A stretch of DNA of 64,000 nucleotides from Desulfovibrio mangrovi (GTDB lineage: Bacteria; Desulfobacterota; Desulfovibrionia; Desulfovibrionales; Desulfovibrionaceae), in assembly GCF_026230175.1 (NCBI RefSeq), contig NZ_CP104208.1:3224001-3288000 (forward strand), read 5' to 3'. Positions 47,524-56,546 of this stretch are shown in pieces. Position 1 is the first letter of the stretch. Every line of letters starts with the position of its first letter. Both the position numbers and the translations under genes were made by a program. The notes below the pieces were generated by a model. The model ran no database searches, was not told the DNA's origin, and was given only the letters and a program-made list of their open reading frames with translations.

Positions 47524-48102
47524 CTATTTCCAGGTGCCCGTAGCTTCGGACTTGATCGCCTGATACACCTTGGCAGCGTTCTGAACGGCAGTCACAACGC
47601 CGGTGGAGGAGATGGTCGCACCGGAAAGTGCGTCAATCTGTCCACCCTTGGACTTCAGTTCCACAACCATGGGCTGCTTCTTGAACTGCTTGGTGAATCG
47701 GGGGTCCGCAACCACGGTGCCGAGACCGGGAGTTTCCTTCATGGTCGTAACGCCGATACCGGTGAGGGTGTCGTTTTCCACGTTAAAACCAACGATAACG
47801 CCAATGTCACCACCAAAGCCGCCGCCGAAGTCTTCCAGGGCGATGGCAACGAGCTTTCCGTCCTTGAGGGCGGGAAACACGTTGATCTCTTTGCCGGTAA
47901 CGGGGTTCGTGAACTTCTTGCGATCTGCAATGGGGTCGTTATCCGTACCGGTCAGTACCTGCTTGATGGCCGGACCCTGCACATAGGTGAGAACCTGGTT
48001 CTCAATGGCGGGGGCGGTCAGCTGCTTGAGGTAGGACAGGCCGAAGCCGGAAAGACCACAGATTGCGGAAAGCACAACGATCATCTTGATTATTTCACGC
48101 AT
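47524..48102 (-). CDS. rnfG: Rnf complex FMN-binding subunit RnfG
   Basis: The 192-aa protein has one N-terminal membrane segment (IIKMIVVLSAICGLSGFGLSYL) and a periplasmic FMN-binding domain. The covalent FMN motif is IDALSGATISSTGV at about residues 157-170, where Thr is flavinylated by ApbE. The GVTTMKETPGLGTVVADPRF stretch is family-typical. It follows rnfD by 3 bases. It is a periplasmic electron-transfer subunit. Confidence 0.95.
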   Translation of the reverse strand: MREIIKMIVVLSAICGLSGFGLSYLKQLTAPAIENQVLTYVQGPAIKQVLTGTDNDPIADRKKFTNPVTGKEINVFPALKDGKLVAIALEDFGGGFGGDIGVIVGFNVENDTLTGIGVTTMKETPGLGTVVADPRFTKQFKKQPMVVELKSKGGQIDALSGATISSTGVVTAVQNAAKVYQAIKSEATGTWK

Positions 48103-48105
48103 GGC

Positions 48106-49065
48106 TTACCTCGCTCCGAACGGTTTGGGCTTGATGAGGTCCACCAGCGGGCTGACCATGTTGGCGAGGAGAACTGCAAACATGACGCCGTCGGGATATT
48201 TGCCGTAGGTCCGGATGAGGATGACCAGCACGCCGCCGATGAGGCCGTATACCAGACGGGATACGTTGCCGTTGGGCGAGGAGGAGGTGTCCGTCATCAG
48301 GAAGAAGGCTGCCAGCATGGTGGAGCCGGTCAGCAGGTGGAACACGGGGCTCGCGTATACGGTGGGGTCAATGGCGTAATACAGGCTGCCAAGGCCCAGC
48401 ACACCGATGAGGAAGCCCGCGGGAATCTGCCAGCGGATGGTTCCGCGCACGATCAGGTAGATGCCGCCGATGAGCAGCGCGCCCACCTGCATTGCGCCAA
48501 GAGCGCCAAGCTGGTCGCCGGAGATCAGCGAAGGAATGCTGAAGGTGCTCACCTGTGCAGCGCCAAAGTACTTGAGCTGGGTGAGCGGGTTCACCATTTC
48601 GGTGTTCAGCATGGTCGCATCCGGGTCAACGAACAGCGGCCAGGAAACGCGGCAGAAAGCCCAGCCCACGGCGGGGCCGACAACCGGAGAACCGCCCAGT
48701 TCGCCGTACAGGGTCTTGCCCATGAGGATGGTCACGGCAGAACCGCACATGACGAGCCACCAGGGAGCACCTGCAGGAATGAGGAAGGCGAAGAGCAGGC
48801 CGTATACTACGGCGTGCAGGTCGTCTACCACCACTTCCCGGTTCATGGCGCGGAAGGAGAGGTATTCCACAACAACGGCGGTGGAGACGGACAGCGCCAT
48901 GACGCGGGCCGCTTCCATGCCGTACCAGTACAGCGCGCCGACAACGGCAGGCGCCAGAGCGATGAGGATATTGCGCATCATGCCCTGAATGCTCGTGCCG
49001 CAATGATAATGGGGTGCGGCACCTACAGCCAGGAACGGCGCGGTAGGCAATGCTTCTTTAGACAT
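48106..49065 (-). CDS. rnfD: Rnf complex membrane subunit RnfD
   Basis: The start is ATG 49065, sharing one base with the rnfC stop (TAATG); a longer frame starts inside rnfC. The 319-aa protein has about nine membrane segments (NILIALAPAVVGALYWYG, LVMCGSAVTILMGKTLYGELGG). The FMN site normally written SGAT reads TGST here (LLTGSTMLAAFFLMTDTSSSP), keeping the Thr. It is translationally coupled to rnfC. Confidence 0.94.
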   Translation of the reverse strand: MSKEALPTAPFLAVGAAPHYHCGTSIQGMMRNILIALAPAVVGALYWYGMEAARVMALSVSTAVVVEYLSFRAMNREVVVDDLHAVVYGLLFAFLIPAGAPWWLVMCGSAVTILMGKTLYGELGGSPVVGPAVGWAFCRVSWPLFVDPDATMLNTEMVNPLTQLKYFGAAQVSTFSIPSLISGDQLGALGAMQVGALLIGGIYLIVRGTIRWQIPAGFLIGVLGLGSLYYAIDPTVYASPVFHLLTGSTMLAAFFLMTDTSSSPNGNVSRLVYGLIGGVLVILIRTYGKYPDGVMFAVLLANMVSPLVDLIKPKPFGAR

Positions 49066-50246
49066 TATGCAGCCCCCTCTGCACCCTGCAGGGAGCAGGC
49101 GCTGACCTGGGCTTCCTTGAGGGCGATCTGATGTTTGCCGAGTCTGATCAGCTGCAGCATGGGACGGCGTGCCGGACAGTAGTACGCACACAGGCCGCAT
49201 TCCATACAGACGTCAATGCCCTGAGCGGCGCACTGATCATACTCACGGAACTCGATGTAACGGGTAATGAGGTTGGGCATTATCCGCGAGGGGCAGTGCA
49301 GAACACATTCGCCGCAGCTGATGCACTGCTTGTTGGTCACGGGAGCGAAGGTTCCTGCCTTGATGAGGAAGAGACCCTGCGTGTCCTTGCCGATGCCGCG
49401 CATCAGGTCGGAGGTGGCGGTGCCGCGCATGGGGCCGCCGAGGATGACCATGTCGCCGTCGGCGATGGTGTGTCCTGCGTGCTCCAGCACTGTGCTTACA
49501 GGGGTACCGATGGTAACCATGTAGTTCTCGCCCTGCACGCTGACCACGGTCTTGGTGAGGGGCAGGCCGCTCTGGGCGACCAGGCCGAGGTTGAACACGG
49601 TATGCAGGGGCAACACCCGCACGCCGGTGCTCTTTTCGCTGCCCGTGGCCTTGGCGATGATGAGCTCGTCAAGGCTGTTGGGATACATCGGCTTCACGGC
49701 AACATTGGTGAGGCCGGAGAGAGAAGCGGAGGAACCGTCAGCACAGGCCAGCATGAACCTGCTGGCGGGAGACAGCTTCTTCAGCACGGCGAGGCCTGCT
49801 TCGACAGTTGCCTTGTACTGGCCCAGCAGGGAATCAGCAAAGGTGATGCCGGGCTCGGGGTTCAGTCCGTTAATAATAAGGGTATCGCACTTCTTGATCA
49901 GGGGGCGGATGTCCACGCCCAGACCTTTGAGTGCGGCAGCAAGCGCATCGCCGGAAAGGGCGGATACGTCAACGGTTTCTACGGAAGCGGGTTCAGCGGG
50001 TTCCTGAGCGGCGATAACAATGCAGTCTGCGGTGATTTCAGTCACCACACCGGCGATGCCGGCATGCATGTTACCCGTCTTGGCATTCTTGTGGTCGGCC
50101 ACAAGCGTACCGGGAGCCACCTCGGCCTTCTTCTTTACGGTCTTGGTTTCATGACCGGAAAGAGGAATGCGAAGTTCGGCGGGAACAGGGCCGTCCTGGA
50201 AGCTACCCTTGTCTCCGTAGTTCAGAGAGAAAACAGCATTACTCAT
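49065..50246 (-). CDS. rnfC: Rnf complex soluble NADH-linked subunit RnfC
   Basis: The 393-aa protein has the N-terminal RnfC-type barrel (PAELRIPLSGHETKTVKKKAEVAPGTLVADHK), a Rossmann-like/flavin domain (GINPEPGITFADSLL type region, here NGLNPEPGITFADSLLGQYK) and two [4Fe-4S] motifs (CISCGECVLHCPSRIMPN and CMECGLCAYYCPARRP). It lies between the decaheme cytochrome gene (9 bases upstream) and rnfD. In this complex electrons may pass to NAD or to the cytochrome. Confidence 0.95.
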   Translation of the reverse strand: MSNAVFSLNYGDKGSFQDGPVPAELRIPLSGHETKTVKKKAEVAPGTLVADHKNAKTGNMHAGIAGVVTEITADCIVIAAQEPAEPASVETVDVSALSGDALAAALKGLGVDIRPLIKKCDTLIINGLNPEPGITFADSLLGQYKATVEAGLAVLKKLSPASRFMLACADGSSASLSGLTNVAVKPMYPNSLDELIIAKATGSEKSTGVRVLPLHTVFNLGLVAQSGLPLTKTVVSVQGENYMVTIGTPVSTVLEHAGHTIADGDMVILGGPMRGTATSDLMRGIGKDTQGLFLIKAGTFAPVTNKQCISCGECVLHCPSRIMPNLITRYIEFREYDQCAAQGIDVCMECGLCAYYCPARRPMLQLIRLGKHQIALKEAQVSACSLQGAEGAA

Positions 50247-50255
50247 ATTGCTCTC

Positions 50256-51023
50256 CTAACGGAAGTGACACTGGTTGCACTCGCCCTTCTTGTAGGGACC
50301 GGCATCCTGTTTTTCATGACAACCCATGCAGCTTGCGTGAAGTGCGTTCATCCGGTTGGGGATGACTTCGGTCACGGCCTTGTCGGTATGGCAGGAGGTA
50401 CACTTGGTGAACTCCTTGCTCATCTGGCCGGCCTTGAGCGCTTCCTTCTGGTCCACGGAACCGTGGCACTTGCTGCAGCCCTGGAGCTTTTCCGCAAACA
50501 TGTCTTCGTGGCAGGACTGACACTTCACGTGCACGGCATCGCGCAGGGCAAGCATTTTGCCGTCTGCTTCGTCCTGATGGCAGTCCGCGCAGTTGGCGGG
50601 TTCAGGCTCGATGTTGGTGTCTTCGTGGTGGCAATCCGTGCAGGAGGCGATATCCTCATGCATCTTGTGACCCCAGTCGTAGTCCTTGTCGAACTCGACG
50701 TGGTGGCAGGTCGCGCACTGGAGGTCCTTGGTAAAGGAAGTCTGATGCTCCTTCACCCAGGCATCGGTGACGTTGGCCCCATGGCACTGACCGCAGGAGA
50801 GAGGTTCCATATCTCCGGCTACGGTCTCATGGTGACAGGTTTCACAGGCTGCGCCGTAATCCCTGGTGTGGACCACATGATTGAAGACCACCTTTCCGCC
50901 TGCGTTGTCGAGCAGGATACGGACGGGGGTCGCTTCCGACTGGGTCGGGGTCATGTAGCCGAAAAGGGCGACGGCTGCCAGAATACCGGTCAGCACGGCG
51001 ATGGGAAAGTATCTCTTTGGCAA
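50256..51023 (-). CDS. decaheme c-type cytochrome of the Rnf operon
   Basis: The 255-aa protein has ten CxxCH heme motifs: CETCH, CGQCH, CATCH, CTDCH, CADCH, CQSCH, CSKCH, CTSCH, CMGCH and CNQCH. The N-terminal hydrophobic segment (YFPIAVLTGILAAVALFGYMT) is a signal or anchor. It begins with TTG at 51023 after GAGGAAGGTG. D. vulgaris has a multiheme cytochrome at the same place (DVU2791). It probably exchanges electrons between Rnf and the periplasmic cytochrome pool. Domain pattern: class III-like modules in tandem, with His-rich CHH pairs as axial ligands. Confidence 0.94.
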   Translation of the reverse strand: MPKRYFPIAVLTGILAAVALFGYMTPTQSEATPVRILLDNAGGKVVFNHVVHTRDYGAACETCHHETVAGDMEPLSCGQCHGANVTDAWVKEHQTSFTKDLQCATCHHVEFDKDYDWGHKMHEDIASCTDCHHEDTNIEPEPANCADCHQDEADGKMLALRDAVHVKCQSCHEDMFAEKLQGCSKCHGSVDQKEALKAGQMSKEFTKCTSCHTDKAVTEVIPNRMNALHASCMGCHEKQDAGPYKKGECNQCHFR

Positions 51024-51399
51024 GGTACACCTTCCTCGAAACTTGGTGTTAAACCTAACTGTACGAAATGCGAAAGATATCTGTTGGCGTCGATTGCTTT
51101 AGACCATTTTGGGAATTTTGAAAAGATCGAAGGGTTTTTTGTGTGGTCACTCATTAACTCGGCAGTAATAGCCTTTTTTCAGAGGGTTAGCTCGTGAGTG
51201 AGTGCTCAAATCTTGGAAAATGTGCCATAAATTTTTATAATTTTGTGAAAATAAAGGATGTTGTTACGCAGGAAAAGGTCGTTTTGGCGCTCTGCGGCAG
51301 AGGGGGGAAGGTACATTCTGTTGCTTCGTTCGTGGCGTAACCCGCGAGGATCTGTTATCGTGTGGAAAAAAGCTGAACACAGGTGCCGGTGGAACAGAC
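51024..51399. other. divergent promoter region of the rnf operon and the GGDEF-EAL gene
   Basis: This 376-base region is AT-rich in its right part (51060-51270). It must hold both promoters. I see no clear -35/-10, -24/-12 or Rex/FNR palindrome, only a TTGTGAAAATAA half-site near 51242. The TTG-start cytochrome gene has AGGAAGG directly upstream. Confidence 0.5.
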
Positions 51400-54300
51400 A
51401 TGAACGTAACGAAACCTCCTAAGGGTTCCCGCCAGAAAGGGGCGGATGCCAGTCGTCAGGAGCGTAGCTCTGGAGCTGACGTGAACGTGTCGCGCAGCCT
51501 TTGCGAAACAGGGGACGAAGCGACTTGTTTCGGCAATTTCATGGATTATGCCCTGACGGACGCCATGCTCGACAACTCCCTGGCCATGATGTTCATCAAG
51601 GGCAGGGACAGGCGATATCTTTCCGTGAACAAGGCGTATGCATCACTCTTCGGCAAGGATAGGCAGGATCTGGTGGGGCTGACTGCGCGGGATCTGCTTC
51701 CTCCGGACGCTCTTGCAAGCAACGAAGCGGAAGATGACGAGATTTTTGCCACAGGTCGCCCCAGCTACCGCATGCAGGCATACCCGAACGAAGGTATGCT
51801 GCGGCATTTCGAAACCGCCAAGCTGCCGCTGCTTAATACAGACGGGGAAGTAGGGGCAATCTGCTTTTTCGGCGTCGAGGTGACTGACAGGCAACGAGCC
51901 TTTCAGGAGCTGCAGGAGCAGACGACGCGCCTTCAGGGAATACTCAACAACACGCAGTCCATTGTGCATATCGTGGATCGCGACGGACGCTTCATCCTTG
52001 CCAACAAACGTACGGCCAGTCTCTGGCATACCTCTGAAGAGCTCATTGCCGGAACAACCTACTACGACCACTTTGACAGCGAGACGGCCTGCTGGCTGGA
52101 AAGCGTGAACAGGCAGGTCATGGCTGATGGCTCCGTATGGGAAGGGGAGTTGGAGCTGTCCACCCCTGACGGCCGTTTGAATTTTGCCGTACACAAGTTT
52201 CCGGTGTTCTCTGCCGATGGTTCCATAACGTCGGTTGGAACCGTCGCGCACGACATAACCACTTTGAAGCATGCTGAAATCATTTTGAAGCAGCATGTGG
52301 AAGAGGTGGAGCGGCAGGTTGAGGCCAGAACGGCCGAGTTGCGGCAGGAGGTCGTCGAGAGAAAGGCGACCGAAGAGGCGCTTAAAGATTCCCTGACCCG
52401 CTTCCAGACACTCTTCGAACTTGCACCGGATGCGGTCTACCTGCAGTCCGGCGAGGGGGTGATATTGGACTGCAACGTTGCCGCGGAGGCAGTGTTCGGT
52501 TTTGCCCGTGAAGAGATGGTGGGTATGCCCGCCAGGAACCTGTGGAACGTCGGGGATGATGAGGCACATGGCTGGCTGTGCGGCGGATGCGGTGTGCAGG
52601 GAGACGGCTGTGAAACTGATGCCGTCCGGAAAAACGGGGAGGTGTTTCCCGTTGAGGTGCAGTGCCGGGGCATTGCCATATCCGGCGCTGATGTTCTGAT
52701 GGTTGTTGTACGGGACATTTCCGAGCGCAAGCAGGCCGAACAGCAACTCAAGCTGTTTCAGAGGGTGTTTGAAGGTGCCCTTGAAGGGATAACCATTACG
52801 GATGCATCAGGGTCCATTGTTGCCGTGAACGAGGCATTTACCCATATTACGGGCTATACTGCCGAGGAAGCGGTGGGACAGAATCCGCGCATCCTCAAGT
52901 CGGACAGGCATCCCGCCGCATTTTATGAGGATATGTGGCGGCAGTTGACCACATCGGGCACGTGGGAAGGCGAGATATGGAACCGCAGAAAGGGGGGCGA
53001 AGCATATCCGGAATGGCTCGCCATAAGTGCCATCCGCGACGGGCAAGGCAGCATTCGGCACTATGTTGCCGTGTTCCACGACATTTCGGAAATGAAGGAG
53101 AAGGAGCGGCAGATTCATTTTCAGGCGTATCATGACGCCCTCACCGGTCTTCCCAACCGTGCCCTGCTCAAGGACCGCATATCCATGTCCATCTCCCATG
53201 CGGACCGTTTTGGTTCCATGGTGGCCATTCTGTTCATTGATCTGGATAACTTCAAGAATATCAACGATTCTCTCGGGCACGCCGTGGGGGATGATTTTCT
53301 GAAGCTGGTGGGGAAGGAATTGCGCGGGCTGCTGCGGGCGCAGGATACCATATCGCGCCTTGGGGGCGATGAGTTCGTCATCATGCTGGAAGACGTGACG
53401 GACGAGGCCGCCGTGGTGCACCTTGCAGAACGGATTGCCAAGCATTTTGAGCAAAGTCTGACTGTTGCGGGCTACGACCTTTTCGTCACCATGTCCATCG
53501 GGGTTGCACTCTATCCCCATGACGGTTCTGATCCGGACGGGCTCATTCAGAGTGCCGACCTTGCCATGTATCAGGCCAAGGAGCAGGGCAAGAACAGAAT
53601 TCGCCTCTATACGCCGTATTTGAACGAACGGGTGCAGCGGCGTCTGCAGTTGGAGTCCGACATTCGCAAGGGGCTTCAGGAAGGCGCATTCCTTGTGCAT
53701 TATCAGCCCAAGGTGGACATCCGCAGCGGCAGCTATACGGGCATGGAAGCCCTGCTGCGCTGGGAACATCCCGAGGGCCTGCTGCTCTCGCCGGGTGACT
53801 TTCTCGGCGTGGCGGAAGAAACGGGCCTTGTCGTGCAGATGGGGGAACTGGTTATGGAGGAGGCCTGCAAAATGACCCAGCGGCTGGTCAAAGCTGGCAT
53901 CGCTCCTTTGAGGTGTTCTGTGAACCTGTCGCCGCAACAGTTCCAGCAGCCGAACCTGCTGCGTCGCATAGACGAAATACTGCGGGATACGGGGCTTGAT
54001 CCGAGGCTTCTTGAGCTGGAAATTACCGAGACAACACTTATTAAGGACATTCCGCAGACCTCCAACAAGCTCCGTCAGCTGGCGGAAAAGGGTATTTCCA
54101 TTTCGGTTGACGATTTCGGTTCGGGGTACTCATCGCTCTATTATCTCAAGTACTTCCCGATCAATACGCTCAAGATAGACCGTTCGTTCATCACCGGTCT
54201 TCCCGATGAGTCCAACGATGCAGCCATTGTTGCGACCATTATTGCCATGGCGGAGCACATGAACCTGCGTGTCATAGCTGAAGGGGTGGAAAACGAGGCG

Positions 54301-54414
54301 CAATTGGCCTTTCTGCTGCTGCAGGGGTGTGACGAGATTCAAGGCTATTTGTTCGGCAAGCCCATGCCGGAAGACGAGTTCATCAAACACATTACCAAGC
54401 CGCCTCGCCTGTAA
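51400..54414 (+). CDS. PAS-GGDEF-EAL cyclic-di-GMP turnover protein
   Basis: The 1004-aa protein has no signal peptide and starts with a charged, disordered N-terminus. Four PAS-type domains follow, to about residue 560 (for example DNSLAMMFIKGRDRRYLSVNKAYASLFG, LFELAPDAVYLQSGEGVILDCN), with coiled-coil linkers (VEEVERQVEARTAELRQEVVERKA). The GGDEF domain (about 570-740) has an intact RLGGDEFVIML. The EAL domain (about 750-1000) has EALLRW, the ETT motif and DDFGSGYSSL, so both cyclase and phosphodiesterase sites look functional. It is likely a cytoplasmic redox- or ligand-sensing enzyme and is transcribed divergently from the Rnf operon. Confidence 0.94.
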   Translation: MNVTKPPKGSRQKGADASRQERSSGADVNVSRSLCETGDEATCFGNFMDYALTDAMLDNSLAMMFIKGRDRRYLSVNKAYASLFGKDRQDLVGLTARDLLPPDALASNEAEDDEIFATGRPSYRMQAYPNEGMLRHFETAKLPLLNTDGEVGAICFFGVEVTDRQRAFQELQEQTTRLQGILNNTQSIVHIVDRDGRFILANKRTASLWHTSEELIAGTTYYDHFDSETACWLESVNRQVMADGSVWEGELELSTPDGRLNFAVHKFPVFSADGSITSVGTVAHDITTLKHAEIILKQHVEEVERQVEARTAELRQEVVERKATEEALKDSLTRFQTLFELAPDAVYLQSGEGVILDCNVAAEAVFGFAREEMVGMPARNLWNVGDDEAHGWLCGGCGVQGDGCETDAVRKNGEVFPVEVQCRGIAISGADVLMVVVRDISERKQAEQQLKLFQRVFEGALEGITITDASGSIVAVNEAFTHITGYTAEEAVGQNPRILKSDRHPAAFYEDMWRQLTTSGTWEGEIWNRRKGGEAYPEWLAISAIRDGQGSIRHYVAVFHDISEMKEKERQIHFQAYHDALTGLPNRALLKDRISMSISHADRFGSMVAILFIDLDNFKNINDSLGHAVGDDFLKLVGKELRGLLRAQDTISRLGGDEFVIMLEDVTDEAAVVHLAERIAKHFEQSLTVAGYDLFVTMSIGVALYPHDGSDPDGLIQSADLAMYQAKEQGKNRIRLYTPYLNERVQRRLQLESDIRKGLQEGAFLVHYQPKVDIRSGSYTGMEALLRWEHPEGLLLSPGDFLGVAEETGLVVQMGELVMEEACKMTQRLVKAGIAPLRCSVNLSPQQFQQPNLLRRIDEILRDTGLDPRLLELEITETTLIKDIPQTSNKLRQLAEKGISISVDDFGSGYSSLYYLKYFPINTLKIDRSFITGLPDESNDAAIVATIIAMAEHMNLRVIAEGVENEAQLAFLLLQGCDEIQGYLFGKPMPEDEFIKHITKPPRL

Positions 54415-54547
54415 GTCTCGTGTCATGAACAAGCCCCCTGAAGACAATGCCAGCGGTGGGGCAGGTGTTGACTACTATCATGCTGATAATCCATACTATT
54501 ATGATGGGGTACAGTGTTCGCCAACTTGCCGCTGAAAGGGGTACGGC

Positions 54548-55204
54548 ATGATTGCAACTCGTCGTCATCATGGAGCATTATTCCATCTTCTTTCCCATCA
54601 TTTGGGGGGAAGGGGGGCGACTGCTGTGCGCGGCATGTGGCGGGCAGTGCTCCTGTCCCTGGCTTTTCTGTTTGTGGGCAGCGCTGCCACCTTTGCTGGA
54701 GAGACTGGGGCTCCGGCTATTTTCGGCATCAGGTTGCACGACTCCGTCGGGCAGGTCGGGGCTGAGTTTCCCCATGTGCAGATCGGGCGTTATGCCACCC
54801 GCGCGGGGGAGGAGTTGGGTCGCAGGCTGTATACGCAGCAGGGTTACGCTGATGGCGGTTTTTTTCAGGTGCTGTTTGCGCCTGATGAGCTTGGCGGAGG
54901 GGTGTGGTCCGTTACGCAAAATACCCGGGCGCACGTGCCGGGGCAAAAGGCCGATGCGTTATTGGCAGATTACGTGGCAGAATACGGACCGTACGAGCTG
55001 TTGTGCAGCGAGCTATTTCCCGGGCACGCGGTGTACCATGTCTACTGGTTTGAAGCGCCGCCGGATTGCTCGGTTCCCGGAGTGCGGCCGAATAAGCCCT
55101 ATCTGTATCTGAATCTGGTGACCGGGAAGTGGACGGAGGCGTTCCTTGTACTCGCAGACCCTGCCTTGGGGGAGGCGACACGAGCTTTCGCAATGAGAGA
55201 GTAG
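54548..55204 (+). CDS. secreted protein of unknown function, 218 aa
   Basis: The start at ATG 54548 is supported by GAAAGGGG 7 bases upstream. The signal peptide core is MWRAVLLSLAFLFVGSAATFAGETGA, preceded by about 28 basic residues, unusually long; a start at the internal ATG (MWRAV) would give a more normal signal. The mature part (about 165 aa) has no recognised domain; features are IFGIRLHDSVGQVGAEFPHVQIGRY and a Cys pair (LLCSEL ... PDCSVP). A convergent MucR-like gene lies downstream, separated by a terminator. Function unknown. Confidence 0.7.
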   Translation: MIATRRHHGALFHLLSHHLGGRGATAVRGMWRAVLLSLAFLFVGSAATFAGETGAPAIFGIRLHDSVGQVGAEFPHVQIGRYATRAGEELGRRLYTQQGYADGGFFQVLFAPDELGGGVWSVTQNTRAHVPGQKADALLADYVAEYGPYELLCSELFPGHAVYHVYWFEAPPDCSVPGVRPNKPYLYLNLVTGKWTEAFLVLADPALGEATRAFAMRE

Positions 55205-55262
55205 TACAGTTGCTGTACTGTTGTGGCGCTGTGAAATTATGTTGTGCGACTGCTGTAAAAAG

Positions 55263-55286
55263 AAAAAGGCATACATGATGCCTTTT
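55263..55286. terminator. bidirectional terminator between the secreted-protein gene and mucR
   Basis: AAAAGGCAT and ATGCCTTTT arms around ACATG form a stem with A and T tails, usable in both directions. Confidence 0.8.
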
Positions 55287-55310
55287 CAGAAAAGTGATAG
55301 AGTCAGGAGG

Positions 55311-55703
55311 TTAGTCCTGATTGCGACGTTCCCATAATTTCATATCTTTCATCTTCTTGCGGCGTTCGCGCTGCAGAGACTTGCAAACCAGCGGGGTCCC
55401 CTTCTTGTAGCCGCACTTCTCTCGGTACTCTTCGACGGTGAGACCATGCGTGGCAAGGTGCTTTTTAGTCAGTATCTTGAAAGACTTGCCGCACTCAACG
55501 CAGGTGATGGTCTTTTCCTTGATGGCTTTTTTGGGATCCATTTCAACGGAGTCTGCATCATCGCCTATGGCACAGCCTTCGCTGATTGCCTTGATACCAT
55601 CTGCCAGCTTCTTGACCATTGTGGTGATTTCTTCTTCCGTCATGGTCCGGACGCTGGCCTGCGCCTTCACGATTTCAAGGGCTTCCTTCAGGTAGTTTTC
55701 CAT
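55311..55703 (-). CDS. mucR: MucR/Ros-type zinc-finger regulator
   Basis: The 130-aa protein has the Ros/MucR zinc-finger region CVECGKSFKILTKKHLATHGLTVEEYREKCGYKKGTPLVCKSL near the C-terminus: a CxxC pair followed by two His four residues apart. The N-terminal half (EEITTMVKKLADGIKAI) is helical. MucR proteins bind AT-rich DNA and repress or silence genes, similar to H-NS. Desulfovibrio genomes carry several. A 594-base AT-rich gap lies upstream of this gene and could be an autoregulated or silenced region. Confidence 0.88.
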   Translation of the reverse strand: MENYLKEALEIVKAQASVRTMTEEEITTMVKKLADGIKAISEGCAIGDDADSVEMDPKKAIKEKTITCVECGKSFKILTKKHLATHGLTVEEYREKCGYKKGTPLVCKSLQRERRKKMKDMKLWERRNQD

Positions 55704-56297
55704 TATCCTACTCCTTCGGATCGGGCAGTCACATGAGTCCCGTATATGTGTAAGGGAGTGAAGCGACTCCGGCGTTTTATTTCAGAAAACATCGAAAAGC
55801 GCAATGAATTTTTGATAAGACTGTAACTGGTAATAGATTGAAAGAATTAATGTCTGTTAAATTGGAATAAAAGAATCTAATTGGGGATGAGATACGGTTA
55901 TTGCCATTGAAATTTGTTTCCGTGAGTGAGAATACCGTTGCTGATTTGGGGGTATAACGATTTCATACATCGTTTAATGTGGATTGTTGTGCTGTGTTAT
56001 GTGTTGGTATGCAGTATTTGTTGTGTGTTTTTGCGGATAATTGAAATCGGTAGCGTTGCAATGCGGTTCAGATGCGCCTCTTTGCATGTCTGAAGATGCG
56101 GAAGGGGCAATAGGTGTGCTGAGATTTTACTCTTATTTATCAGAGCATTGTGATGTTTTCTCGCTCTTTTGTCCTGTGCGCGTACCGGTCTCGGGAGCTG
56201 TTGGTCCCCGTCGGGCACAGGGGGGCAGATGGACCTTTGGCGGCAAAATGCGTACAAGGGGATTCTCCTGTTAAAGTCAGAATCGGAGCCGAGCTAT
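55704..56297. other. AT-rich non-coding region
   Basis: This stretch of 594 bases is clearly AT-richer than its neighbours, especially from 55800 to 56050 (many TTTGTT and AAAT tracts). Apart from the mucR promoter expected near 55704-55760 I see no gene, no repeat and no clear terminator. It could carry binding sites for MucR or be a remnant of transferred DNA. Confidence 0.55.
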
Positions 56298-56546
56298 ATG
56301 AAGTACATCATGTTTGAGGATTTTTCAGGCCAGCCTGTTCCCTTCATTTTTCCCCAGCGGGTGGACCATGCTGATATGCGCGAGCAGATGCCCTATACCA
56401 AGGTGCTTTCTGCCGGGTATGTGATCATGGAGAAAGGGGAGTTTACCTGTTTCGGCAGCAGTTCGGAGCTGCAGGCTTCCGCCCAGCCCGAGGATGCTGA
56501 AATCATTGCCCGCAAGTTTTCCCGCAGAGGTGATATTCCCGCATGA
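56298..56546 (+). CDS. small conserved hypothetical protein upstream of cbiA, 82 aa
   Basis: The start is ATG 56298 (MKYIMFEDFSGQPVPFIFPQRVDHADMREQMPYTKVLSAGYVIM) with GGAG about 9 bases upstream. The protein is soluble, has one Cys and no recognised domain. Its stop overlaps the cbiA start by 4 bases (56543-56546), which means tight translational coupling. A function linked to cobalamin synthesis or use is possible, but this rests only on position. The N-terminal phrase FEDFSGQPVPFIFPQRVDHADM resembles small proteins in related genomes. Confidence 0.7.
   Translation: MKYIMFEDFSGQPVPFIFPQRVDHADMREQMPYTKVLSAGYVIMEKGEFTCFGSSSELQASAQPEDAEIIARKFSRRGDIPA

Noticed and set aside
56100-56297. Cobalamin riboswitch upstream of the cbiA operon
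   Set aside because: No B12-box or riboswitch core could be found in the sequence before the 82-aa gene.
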